The translations under genes were made by a program, and so were the position numbers. DNA of 64,000 nt from the NCBI GenBank assembly GCA_029339195.1, contig JAPTJF010000035.1, positions 1-64,000 on the forward strand, given 5' to 3'. Source of the DNA: Micractinium sp. NFX-FRZ (taxonomy: Eukaryota; Chlorophyta; Trebouxiophyceae; Chlorellales; Chlorellaceae). Shown here in pieces: positions 1-10,599 of this stretch; positions within the stretch are counted from its first letter, which is position 1; the number at the start of each line of letters is the position of its first letter. Below the pieces are notes generated by a model. That model was not told the DNA's origin. It saw only the letters and a list, made by a program, of their open reading frames with translations, and ran no database searches.

Positions 1-75
<75 letters not shown>
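1..75. repeat. (TGAT)n microsatellite
   Basis: A perfect tetranucleotide tract of about 18 TGAT units opens the window and ends at a GAGTGG. It lies where the 3' exons of the left glycosyltransferase gene would be expected if that gene had the same compact structure as its neighbour. The tract may continue beyond the window, so its true length is unknown. Confidence 0.97.
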
Positions 76-117
76 GTGGCCTGCACACAAAGAAAGCAGG
101 CGGGCTGGGCAGCCTGC

Positions 118-242
118 CAGCCTGTCAGGAGAGCAGGGCAGCCAGCGCCTGGCAGCACCAATGCACCCTGCGCCCAAAGGAGGCCAGCAGCTGGGCTGGC
201 AGCCTGTCAGGAGTGCAGGGCGGCCAGCATATTGGCAGCACT
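118..242. repeat. Degenerate direct repeat, two copies
   Basis: A segment of about 41 bp beginning CAGCCTGTCAGGAG occurs at about 118-158 and again, diverged, at about 200-242. Both are rich in GGCAGCA and CAGGGC motifs. With the adjacent TGAT tract, this makes the first 330 bp simple-sequence-like. I see no credible exon of the neighbouring gene in it. Confidence 0.6.
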
Positions 243-627
243 GTTGTGCCCTGCGGCAACACCCTAGCACTGTTGTGGTCTGCGGCAGCACCACTGTGCA
301 GGCAGGCAGGGGCAGGCCAGATGGCCGGCAGTGAGCCCGCATCTTGGCACGCCGAGCGAGCTGCCACTACCTGCGAAAAAATTTCCGCCTGCCGACTGAT
401 GGACAGGCCCTGCAAAAACGCCAGGGTGCGAGGGTGGGGAAGGGGTCGTGGGGTAGCAGGGAGGCCAGGCAAGGCTCAACCACAGCTGGCATTCCACTTC
501 CATGCACTCCAGCCCATCCCTCCATTGATCCTCCAACCTCCATTGATCACAGATATTAACGTGCAGCCACATGTGTACCCATGAGTCCCCCCACCCCCAT
601 ACACACACCGCCCTTAACCCCCCTCAC

Positions 628-3206
628 CTCCATGTACTCCAGCCGCACCTCCACCTGCTGCGGGTTGAAGCGCTTGCGCAGCGCCTGCACCACCGTGGCA
701 ATGTTGGGGATGGACCTGCGCACAGGCAGGCGGGCAGGCGGTGCGGGCATGTGGACAATCACAGAGCGTGTGCGTGGGAGTGCTTGGCTGTGTGGGGCGC
801 GGCTAGCAGACACTGAGCGGACGGGCAGGGACAGCAGGGACCCTTTGCACTGCTCCCCCATGTGCCACCCGCCTCACACGGCCTTGCCCGCCAGCCTGCG
901 CGCCCGCCCGCCCCCCTCATTTGCCCACCTGCATGCCCACCGCTCTCGCAGAGGCGATCCGTAACCAGCACCTCCCCCGGCTGGCCCCAAAACACTCGAC
1001 AGCACACCGACTCTTGCGACCCGCTGGCACCCACACAAACACCCACGCCCGCCACACCACACCCACCTGCCGCTCTCATACAGCCGATCGACGACCAGCA
1101 CCCGCACCGGATGCAGCTGCGCCACCGCCTCGACATCGGGATGCCCAAAGCACTGCTGCGCAACCCTGCGCCACTCCCGCATCTGCTCCGGCGTGGGCGG
1201 CGCCCGCTTGCTGGCCGGCGCGTAGCAGCCGCTGGGTGGCGACATCCCGCGGCAGCGCGCGCCGTACCCTATCCACCCTGTCTCCACCAGGGTGAGGCGG
1301 CCCGCAAGGGAGGGGCCGCTGATGTGGCGCATGGGGCGGTCGGACAGGCAGGTCATGGCCTCGTTGTAATACCCTGCATGGGCCACACGACCACCGGGCA
1401 TATGACCATCGTATGATTTCTAACAAGCCACCTGGAGCAGTCATTGACAGGGCCTTCTGATGTGGGCCGTGTTTATAGGCCTCGTACTAGTTTGATCTTC
1501 GGCATGTCCAAAATCACACACACGTGTTGGGCAATCTGTGACCATCAAAACCAGAGTGTGAGCAGATGCATGACTGAGCAGCCATGGACAGCAGGGGCCC
1601 GCCGCATGGCACCCATCCCACCTGGGTAGTTTTCCCAGCGGTTGCACGGGTTCTGGTCCTGCAGGGCGATATCGATGAACTGCAGGGAGGAGCGGTTGGC
1701 ATACGGGTCGCAGTGGCCTGCGGGGGGGGAGGGCAGAGGCAGGGGGCAGGGCAGGGCCAGGCAGGGTTGACAGAGTTGCTGTGTTCCCAACACTACCCGG
1801 CACCAGTGTGCATGCCGCCTTGTGACGGCGCGGCGGGGTGGGGAGCGGCGCCACACCAGGCCTCCCATCAGGCGCGGTGCCGCCAGCTGCTGGGCAGGCA
1901 GCCCAGCGGGCACCACTGCGAGCTGTCTCCCTGCTCACCAAATTGCTCGCACAGCGTCCAGCTGAGCAGGGGGAGGTATTCTGCAACCACGTGATAGTAG
2001 CTGCGGGGCGGCAGGGGGGTGGGCAGCACTGATGAGTTGCTGGAGAGGTTGGCAGGAATATGAAGTGGCCGTAGGGTGTGCGCCAGCAGGGCATGCCGCA
2101 AGGGCGAGCAGCTGGGCAGGTGCAGAGCTGGGCGTGGCAGCACGCAAGCAGCGGGGGGCAGCCGCGCAAGGCTGCACCACTCACTCACTTGGACAACCCC
2201 GGCACTGTGGCCTTGCCATCGCACAAGGCCCCGCTGTTTGCATTCGCCATCACCGTATAGCCTGCAATGCAAAGCGCACCAAGCGCATGCAAAGGTTATC
2301 ACACCACATCACGCTATCCCTGCCATACTGGGGACACTGCAGCGCAGAATGGCGCCCACCTGATGCCACCCCTGCCCGCTGACAGACTTGGGTCGCCGGC
2401 CTGCGCTCCCCGGTGCCGGCCCTACCGCTGCCGGCCCAGTGCTGCACCACTCGCCGCCTCACTGCTGCGCCCTCGCTGGCCCGACATGCACACACACAAG
2501 GGCACCCACCTCGCCAGAAGTAGGCCAGCGGGACGGTCTCCATGCCGCTGGTGACAACGCTGACGTTCCTGCCGCCGGCGGCGAGCAGGGCCGAGAAGAG
2601 GGAGGGCGTGGCAGCCGCAAAGTAGGCTGGCACGGTCGTGGGCTTATTTATCTCCTGCCACATATTCAGGTCCAAGTCAAGGCTGTTGAAGTCGGGGGCA
2701 GGGCCTGCAGGGGTGTGTGGCAAACAGGCAAGCAGCACAAGGGAGCATGTGGGGCGGGCGGCGACTGGCGCCGGCCGGCGAGTGTCGGCCGTGAGTGGGC
2801 CTGGGCAGATGGGCGCTGAGCATGAGCCCCTGGAAAGGACAATTTATTTGCATTCGCACCTTCCGTGATGTAGTAAGCCTTGCCCCCCCAGAGATAGAGG
2901 TTGGTGAAGGTGCAGGTGTGGGACACATTGGCGGGTGTGGTGGGCCGGCAGGTGTGCGAGGACAGGCGCCAGGGGTGGCCGGCCTGCGAGCAAGTGGCGG
3001 CGGCCCAGGTGCCAGCATTTGCAACAGCTGACATGTTGAACAGGCAGGTGACGGATCACTTCATGGCTTGGCATGCCAGCATCCCGTGCACGCACCTGTG
3101 CTTCCGGTGCGTCTAAGGCTGATGCTGGCCCCGCCGCCGGCGCCGCCTGTGCCGCCACCCCTGCCGCCAGCAGCAGCACGGCAAGGGCGGCGACAGCGGC
3201 GCGCAT
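628..3206 (-). CDS. Glycosyltransferase family 61 protein, copy 1 (3' end missing)
   Basis: This is a secretory-pathway glycosyltransferase, similar over its whole visible length to the gene at 3597-7188. Exons (minus strand) are 3096..3206, 2860..2983, 2510..2704, 2189..2261, 1939..2000, 1622..1717, 1067..1373 and 628..715. The start at 3206 gives a hydrophobic signal peptide (MRAAVAALAVLLLAAGVAAQ). Conserved blocks shared with copy 2 are NLYLWGGKAYY, PLAYFWRG, WTLCEQFG, HPVRVLVVDRLYES and FNPQQVEVRLEYME. The exons carrying the diagnostic HGA motif and the C-terminus are not found between 1 and 627, so the gene continues off the left edge or is truncated. Compared with copy 2 it has one extra intron, after the residues NYPG. 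Family assignment rests on copy 2; donor and acceptor substrates are unknown. Confidence 0.75.
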
Positions 3207-3596
3207 GCCCAGTAGCTCCCCTACCGCTGTTTACTGGTTCAGGAGACCCGCAGCGAGGCGGGAAGCTTGGGGGTTGGGGCCGTCCAGCAGCGTGAAGGCC
3301 CAAGGGCGCCCGCAGGCTACAGCATGAACACTCGGCTGCTGTTGCTGCAAGTTGAGGGGGAGATGATCAACGAAACCGCGTTCGTCGCGAACGGCAGTAC
3401 CACAGCCAACCAACTCAGCATCCCGGCCCTCCGGCCGTCTTGAGGTCTTGATCACGCGTGACACGCTTTGATCTGACAAGATCCTGAGCTTGCACGTAAC
3501 ATGTCATGACGGGCAAAATGAACCCTACATGTACGTAGCATGGCGCTCAGCAGTGTGGCAGGGTGTGGCAAAGGTGGCCTGCCGCCCACTGCTGTG

Positions 3597-6500
3597 TCAC
3601 GGCGGCTTGCCCCTCCTGCCAGCGGCCGCTATCTGCGCCCTCATCACGGGCCGCAGCACGGTCACCCAGCCCAGCAAGCACACCGCGCTGGCCGCCAGCG
3701 CAAACAGCGGGATCCCGCTGGGCTGCAGCGGCAGCGGCGCCAGCCGCGCCGCCCCGCCGCTGCCGCTGCTGCCGCCGTCGCCGCCCAACGGCCTCCACCG
3801 CTGCTTCTGCTGCCGGAACGCTGTTGCAATCGCCGCCTCCGTCATGTTGACTATTTGGTCGGGTGGGAAGGCAACGTTGATGGCGCGCTGCAGCCCCTCC
3901 TGGCACGCATACCGCAAGCGGCCACCCAGCTGCTTGGGGCAGTCAAAGGTGGCCAGAAAGCTGTCCATGAAGGTCCTGCAATGCAAGGGGCGGCGCATAC
4001 TGAGTTGACGGCAACAAGAAACTGTGGCTGGACGACGGGCTCGCAAGCAGGCCATACCATTCAGTTTGTGGTGGCGGCATGTCAGGCAGGCAGGTGGCCT
4101 GCCGCGCCTGCTTCATGTGCGTCGCAGCACAGGCGCAGCGGTACCAGGGAGGAGGAGTGGGGCAGCCTGCCTGCGTGCATCAACACGCCGCCCCTCCCAG
4201 TGCCGCCACAACAGCGCCCCAACCAACAACAAGATGCACCAGGCACTGCCTTGGCTGCACAGGAAGGGCAGAACATAAAGGCAAATGGGGTGGCAGGCTC
4301 ACTTGTTGGCCACCAGCTGTGCTGCGTCGGGGAGGGCTGCCACTACTGCATCCAGCTGCTCTGTGAGGAGGTGCACCCGGCGGGGGTCCGGGTTGGCCCA
4401 GTGCTGCACGGAGATGTCGGTCACGCCTTCCAAGTCACGAGCCTGCGGGGGAGGGGGGGAGGAGGCGGGAGGGGATGGGGAGCGAGCGTGAGGGGGCAAC
4501 AGGGTGGGGAGGCGGGTGGGCAGGCGGGGGATGCGGGGCAGGCACGGAGGGGCAGTGGAGCGCGCAGCCAAGCGGAGCAAACGGGCAGCGCAAGGGGGCA
4601 CTAGAGTGCCCAACCCAACATCAGATGGCATGCACAGCATGCACGACAGGAGGAAGGGGAGAGCCAGCGGGCGCGGGTGGTGTGCCGTCTCACTCGCTCC
4701 CTCACTCGCCCACTCACCAGCAGCATGCTGAAGGCGGTGGTCCACCTGTGCTGAGTGGGCGCCAGGTGTATTGCCACGGCGCCCCTGGGCAGGAAGAGAT
4801 AGTTGCCTGTTGCCGCGCCGTGCATGGCCACCAGCACGGTTGCCCAGCTGTACAGGTGGGCCTGCTGCCGTATGCTCATGCCCTGCGGGGTGGTGGCACG
4901 GCAACATGCGAAGGCAGGAACATTGGGCAAAGGCGGAGGCGGGGAAAGCGTGCGCACAGGGCGCGGCAGGAGTGGGCTGCTGTCGGGGCCTGGCATATGA
5001 GTTGTAGGGGGATGAGGGCGGGAGGAGTCGAGCACAGAGGGGTGCTGCCAGACCAGAGCACAGCACAGCATCACAGGGGCTCCATGCAGCCCCGCCCCGC
5101 CCCCCCGCCCGCCTCACCTCGACGTATTCCAGCCTCAGCTGCACCTGCTGCGGGTGGAAGCGGCTGCGCAGCGCGCGCATCAGCGTGGCGACGTTGAGCA
5201 TGTGCCTGCGGCAGGGCGTGCGCCAGCAACAGCAGGCGGGTCAGCCGGTGCCCTAACGCCAGCATGCCCGCCCGACCACCTTGAACGAGCGAGTCTGCCC
5301 ATCCAACCACCCAACCACCCAGCCAACCAACCAACCAGTGGCTCTCCCTCTCACCCATCCGCCCACCCAGCCACCCAGCCACCCACCTGTTGCTCTCATA
5401 CAGCCGGTCCACCACCAGCACGCGCACGGGGTGCAGCCAGGCGGGCGCGTCAGGCTGGAAGCCCAGGCACTGGCCCAGCGTGGCGCGGAAGCCCGCCATG
5501 AGGGCCGGCGTGGGCGGCAGGCGCGAGCCGCTGACGCCCCTCTTGGGGTAGCAGCCGCTGACGATCCCCCGGCAGCGCGGCCCCAGCCCCATCCACGCCG
5601 TGTCCACCAGAGTCAGCCTGCCGCGCAGCGTGCTGCCGTTGATGTGGTGCAGCGGCTGGGCCGACAGGCAGGCCAGGCCTTCTTGGTAGAAGGGCGGGTA
5701 GGACTCGTGGAGATGGCAGGGGTACTGGGTGGCGGGCGTGACATCGATGATGCGCAGCCTGGCGCGCTCTTGGTACTGGTTGCAGTGGCCTGTACACACG
5801 TGATGCACGCATGTGCGCATGATGCGGCAGTGGCAGAACGCATCAGCATCGGGGAGGGCGTGCGGAGGCGGCGGCGCAGGTGGCCCAAGCAGAGGGTGCG
5901 GCAGCAGGCGCGGCAGGATGAGAGAGGGGCAGGCCAGAGGCGGGCGGCTGCCCCGGCAGGCTGCCCCAACCGGAGCCGGCTGCCGAGCAAAAAACGCTCA
6001 CCAAACTGCTCGCACAGCGTCATGCTGAGTATCACCATGTGCTCCGCCAGGAAGTGGTAGAAGCTGCGGGCAGCGTGTGGCGGGGAAAAGGGAGATGGGC
6101 GGGCACTGCTTCTCAGAGTGGCGGGCGCAACACCCTCCGCAGGACAATGGGCGGAGAATGGGCGACTGTGAGGTGGGCCTCAGCGGGTGCGCCGCCCTGC
6201 CCGCTCATTCAGCGCGCCCGGCTATGGCACCCCAGCGTTGGCCCCAAGCGCCGCCACCCCCACTCACTTTGACTTTCCCGGGGTGGCATTCGTGCCATCA
6301 CAGGTGGCCCCATGCGCGGCATCCGCCCGCACCTTGCGTGCTGCAGGACAGCCGGCCGGTCGGCAGGCAGCACAGGGCGCACAGCCACGTCAGCAGCATG
6401 CTACCTGCTGTGCGCTTCGGGATGCAATCCAGAGGAAGAGTGTAATCAAGCTGCCCTCACCCTAGCAGCACGCCCAAGGTCTGCTCGCTGGCCCGCACCT

Positions 6501-7188
6501 CGCCAGAAGTAGGCCAGCGGCGTGTGCTCCAGGGTGGGACCCCCGCCGCTACCGCCGCCGCTAGCGCCGCTGCTGGCCAGGAGCTCGGAGAAGCGGTCGG
6601 GCGTGAGGACGGACAGGAAATCGGGGGGCACCCGCGGCAGGTTGCTCCCTCTCCAAAACTCAAAGTCCAGACCCAGCTGTTCGAGGGGGGGCGGGGGCCC
6701 TGCATGCACAGCAGGGACGGCTTCTGTGGGTGCTGCAGGCAGGACCGCTGGCTGGCGGCGCAGAGCTGCGGCGCAGGGCGGCTGCAACACCGTGTGCACT
6801 GCATCCAGGCACGGTGCCCTGGCACATGCCAGCCGCACCCGCCGCCGCACCTTGCGCCAGGTAGTAGGCGCGCCCGCCCCACAGGTAGAGGTTGCGGAAG
6901 GTGCAGGTGCGGGGCGAGGCGACGGTCACGTTGGGCACCACCGGCCCGGGGCAGGAGTGAGAGGAGAGCCGCCAGCGGGGGCTCCTGCCTGCCTGCATAC
7001 CGCACGTGCGGATCGACGCACGTCTCAGTCTTATGCAGGTAGCAAGGCAGCTCACACTACCAGCAAGGCAAGCTGGCCACAAGCATTACCTTTGCGGGCG
7101 CTGCTGCTGGCGCCGCCGCCGTTGCCGCCACTGCCGCCGCCGCCGCCACCAGCAGCCGCAGCACATCGACGGCACGGGCGGTACGCAT
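3597..7188 (-). CDS. Glycosyltransferase family 61 protein, copy 2
   Basis: This is a predicted Golgi/secretory glycosyltransferase of the GT61 (DUF563) family, which includes xylosyl-, arabinosyl- and EGF-domain O-GlcNAc transferases. Exons (minus) are 7090..7188, 6851..6992, 6499..6699, 6268..6340, 6002..6063, 5387..5789, 5118..5205, 4718..4882, 4303..4442 and 3597..3975, giving 583 aa with all phases consistent. An Ala/Leu-rich signal peptide or anchor opens the protein. The family hallmark is in the 4718..4882 exon: QQAHLYSWATVLVAMHGAAT followed by FLPRGAVAIHLAP. An unusual feature is a second hydrophobic segment near the C-terminus (GIPLFALAASAVCLLGWV), so the enzyme may be anchored at both ends. 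It is a tandem paralogue of 628-3206. The exact sugar transferred cannot be read from the sequence. Confidence 0.8.
5300..5400. repeat. CCAAC/CACCC low-complexity tract in GT61 intron
   Basis: Imperfect CCAACCAACCA and CCACCCAGCCACCC units fill most of the intron between exons 5118..5205 and 5387..5789 of the GT61 gene. There is no coding potential; it is ordinary intronic simple sequence. Confidence 0.6.
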
Positions 7189-8614
7189 TAGATACGCATG
7201 TCAGATGGCTTAAAGGGAATTGGGACCACAAGGAGCCGCGGTGGGCCACAGTGCGAGCTGGATTTTGCCGCCGCTATTCGCTGCCGCCGCTATTCGCTAG
7301 TTGTGCGGCGTTGTCATAATGAAGTGAAGCGCACAGAGATGTCGGTACGAGACGGTGTTCACGTGCCAAACAGTTCCTCAGTGCAGTGCTGCGCTCTGAC
7401 CGCAGCATGCCCCCTTCTCTAGCTTAGAGTGACAGCCATGATGCAGCAGCAACCGGGGCAGGCGTTGTTGGCAGGGGTGGGACACCTTGAACCGCTGCCG
7501 CCGGCCGCCGCCCTGTGCATCTCCTTAGGGGGGGCCTCCTGAGGGGGGATCTCTATGCTGCCTGCTGCTGCCCCTCAAAGCACAAGCACTGCAACTCTCA
7601 AGACGCAAGCACCTCTCCTCTCCTGGTCGGCCTATGTGCTTGTCAGGATGCCGCACCTTGCCACCACTGCTGCCTGCTCCGCTGCTGCGCCAGCTTAAAG
7701 GTATCGGTGCAGAGGTTATTTGGTTTTTCTGGTTGCTCCACAATTGAAATGTCTTGAAACCAATTATCAGCACTTTAGCGGCCCCAAAGGCCGGACGCGA
7801 CGCCATGGCCGCCTCATGCAGAATTGTGGGATGCAGTGACAGGGATTTAGCACTAAGGGAGCCTCGCGAGATGGCAGACAGTGGGTTGTGGAACGCTGAG
7901 GCCGGGGCAACCTCCAAAACATGTTGGGGCGGGACAGGCTGTCCGTGCCACCCCTCACAGTGCCACATTGCTCCTGGCCGGGCAGTGGGCAGGCAGGGCA
8001 GGGCAGGCGGGGCAGAGCAGGCGAGGGCGGTTGGCAGGCAGGTCAGCGAAGGCAGGAACATCGGGCTTGCGGATTAGCAGGAAGACAGGCGCAGCAGCCA
8101 GCAAAGCAGGCAGTGCGATTTTGGGCATGCCTGAAGGCATCCTCAGGTAGTAAAATCTGCGGGCAGCGTCTGGGCAACCATGGCCGGCGCAACCATGGCC
8201 GGCGGCAGGGTATCCCATCCTTGGCGCCTTGGGGACCAGGTTTGCGGGCTGTGTTTCGCCTCTGTCCGTTAAGCAAGGCGAGATTATGGATCCTTTAGCA
8301 AGCAAACCGCACGGGCATCTTGATCAGCTGACTCCGGAGTCAGCTGCCCGCTGGCTGCCAGGCGTGGGCCGCGGGGGCCCCAGCGGCATCTACTTCAGGA
8401 GTGCTTGTTCAGCAGACATCTTATCGCGCACTGCGTGCTTTCATCAGAGTCTGCTGGCAGTTCCTTCAGCCCTGGCCATCGCAAGTGAGTTTAGCTCCAC
8501 AGGACTGCGGCATGCGCCGCAGCTGTTACAGTGATTTGTGTGGTATCAGCTCGACATTCGAAGAGCTCAGGAAGCCTGCGACACCCCGTTTGCAGAAACC
8601 GACCTGACGCCGAC
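7189..8614. other. Intergenic region between divergent GT61 and Hcp-family genes
   Basis: About 1.4 kb with no ORF I can defend. It must hold the promoters of the minus-strand GT61 gene and the plus-strand Hcp-family gene. Notable content: a tandem CTGCCGCCGCTATTCG duplication near 7268-7300, a duplicated CCATGGCCGGCGCAA near 8178-8207, and a perfect 22-bp palindrome at 8325-8346. No TATA box was recognised. Confidence 0.6.
8325..8346. promoter_or_regulatory. Perfect 22-bp palindrome upstream of Hcp-family gene
   Basis: The sequence CAGCTGACTC-CGGAGTCAGCTG is its own reverse complement over all 22 bp. It contains two inverted TGACTC half-sites, the core recognised by GCN4/AP-1-type bZIP factors, flanked by CAGCTG E-boxes. 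It lies about 270 bp upstream of the Hcp-family start codon. A protein-binding dyad is the natural reading, but no function is shown. Confidence 0.5.
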
Positions 8615-9633
8615 ATGAAGCACGCCGCCGCGCTTCTGCTGCTCGTTGGTGCCCTAGCGCACTCCGCGGTGAGTTGTATGCACGCCAGGGACGGCGGGGC
8701 GCCCGCCAGGCAAGGCGCCTGCAAGGCGGCGCAGCGGCAGTATGACGATGGGGGGAGCCAGCCCTGGGGGGAGTGGCGCGTGCAGGGGAGGCCTGTGCCA
8801 CCAGCATTGCCCCTGCTCATCAAATCACGGCACTCTGACCACCGTATGTAGCACTCCTGGTGCCCGGGATTCGCGGCCCTGTGCAGGCAGCCCTCCTGCC
8901 GGGCAATCTTCCCGCCGCCCGCCTCCCCCCTCACCGCCCCCTCACTCTTGCCTCCATGCTGCAGTCTGCCAGCTCCATTTTCATCATGATTGATGGCATA
9001 CCGGGGGAGTCCAGAGACAGGGTGCACGTCAACGAGACCGAGGTGCTGTCCTACTCGTGGGGCGCCACCAACTCAGGCACCGCTCTCGTCGGCGGCGGCA
9101 TCGGCGCCGGCAAGGTCTCCGTGCAGGTCGGTGCAGGGGGCCCCTGGGCGTGCGCCGCTGGCTGGGCGCTCCTGCCCGCATGCTGCTGCTGCCAGGGCCT
9201 CCAATGGCAGCGGGTGCCAACCCTTGCTGCTCTTCTCTTCCCCTTCCCTCTTGTACCGCAGGACCTGTCCTTCACCAAGTACGTCGACAAGTCCTCCCCA
9301 CAGCTGCTGCTGGCGGTGGCGACGGGCAAGCGCATCGCGCGCGTTGTGCTCGTTGTGCGGCGTGGCAACGGCGTGGAGGTGGAGCTGTACCGGCTGACCG
9401 GCGTCCTTGTCACAGGCATGTCGACCGCCAGCGATCCCTTCGGCGAGTACCCCATGGCCAAGCAGAACGTGACCCTGTCCTTTGAACAGTTTGAGTATGC
9501 GTATCGCCAGGAGTCCGCCACCGGCGCGGTGATCAACCCCCAGTGCATCTGCTGGCTCGTCAAAAGGAATGCCCCTTGCACTTGCGGGCGCCTGCCCGCA
9601 TCGTTCATGGCGAAGCCTGAACCTCTGCCGTGA
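8615..9633 (+). CDS. Secreted Hcp1-family (type VI secretion tube-like) protein
   Basis: The encoded protein resembles bacterial Hcp, the hexameric tube protein of type VI secretion systems. Exons are 8615..8668, 8965..9126 and 9262..9633, giving 195 aa with in-phase GT-AG junctions. Residues 1-18 form a Leu/Ala signal peptide encoded by exon 1 alone. The mature part shows the Hcp signature in order: IFIMIDGIPGES, ETEVLSYSWG, GKVSVQDLSFTKYVDKSSP, LLLAVATGKRIARVVLVVR, YRLTGVLVTGMST and QNVTLSFEQFEYAY. The C-terminus adds a Cys-rich tail (CICWLVKRNAPCTC) not typical of bacterial Hcp. Introns, signal peptide and flanking algal genes argue against bacterial contamination. No VgrG, TssB/C or other T6SS component is nearby, so export by a T6SS is not implied; a secreted ring-forming role is only inference. 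The stop at 9631 could conceal a further intron. Confidence 0.85.
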
Positions 9634-10599
9634 GCCCGCCTCACCCACGTGCCCGCCCTCCCCGGCGCCCGCTCGGGCGCATGCGCTGTGCACACGAGCA
9701 CGTGCCCCTGTGTGGCACCTTGCCTTCCGACTCCATTCTACCTTCTTCCAGCAGCCAGGCTGTGCGTGCCCCCGCCCACCCCCTCCAACCAAATTTTGCG
9801 TGTGTCTGGCATGCATGCACGTGTACCTTCCCAGCATGCATGCGCATTGCGCTGTTGATCCCGTCTCTGACCCACTGCCCTGCCTTGTACCTTCCATGCC
9901 CTCCTCCCTCCCCATGGTCATCCCCCCCTCCCTCCCATCGTCACAACCTCCACCTGCAAGCCCTTTGCTCTATATGCGCAGACCCTTGTCAAACTCTGTC
10001 GCGCGGTAGCCACCACCTAACACATAACATGCCCAGCCTGTTCTCCTGTGAAACCGCCTGTCCTTCCCTCACTATGGCATGATAAGCGCTCACACCACAG
10101 GCTGGGATGCAGCAGGGCAGGGATGGCGTGCGTGCCCTTGCTAAGACCTGACGCACAAGAGAGCCGGTGCCACGGGGGGGAGCGGCACAGAACGTGTGAG
10201 GAGGGCGAGGAGCCCGCTCGGAGGGAGGGAGCGCAGACTATTAGCCAGAAAAAGCTGGGGGCTGGCAGGCACAGCAGCTGGGGGGCGTTGGGTAACATGC
10301 ACTTGATGGGTGCTGTGCAGGCGGGCAGTCGGGCAAGCAGTGCGAGGGCTAGTAGGCTAGCAAGGGAGACGGTCAGGCACAGCTCGGTGCAACGCCAGGC
10401 AAGAGCAAGCGACGTGGGTCACCCCACAAGTTGGCTGGGCTAGGGCAGGCCAGGCAAGCCAGAGAAGAGCTGCACCGGCACGCCCCTAGTGGGGAGTGAC
10501 ACAGGGAGGACACGCCAGTGTCAGGCCTGTTGGCAACACGCAGTGCGGCATCACAGAGCATGCTTATGCCTAGCAACTGTGCAGAGCGGGATTGGTCGG
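9634..10599. other. Intergenic region, Hcp-family gene / F-box gene A (convergent)
   Basis: About 1 kb holding the 3' UTRs of two convergent genes. Pyrimidine-rich stretches (CCCTCC, CTTCCA) dominate up to 9960. Open frames on both strands have no recognisable domains. No TGTAA poly(A) signal is obvious. Confidence 0.55.

Noticed and set aside
8615..9633. Bacterial contamination or a complete type VI secretion cluster
   Set aside because: The gene has two good spliceosomal introns, a eukaryote-type secretory leader and algal neighbours on both sides. No VgrG, sheath, ClpV or baseplate gene is present.
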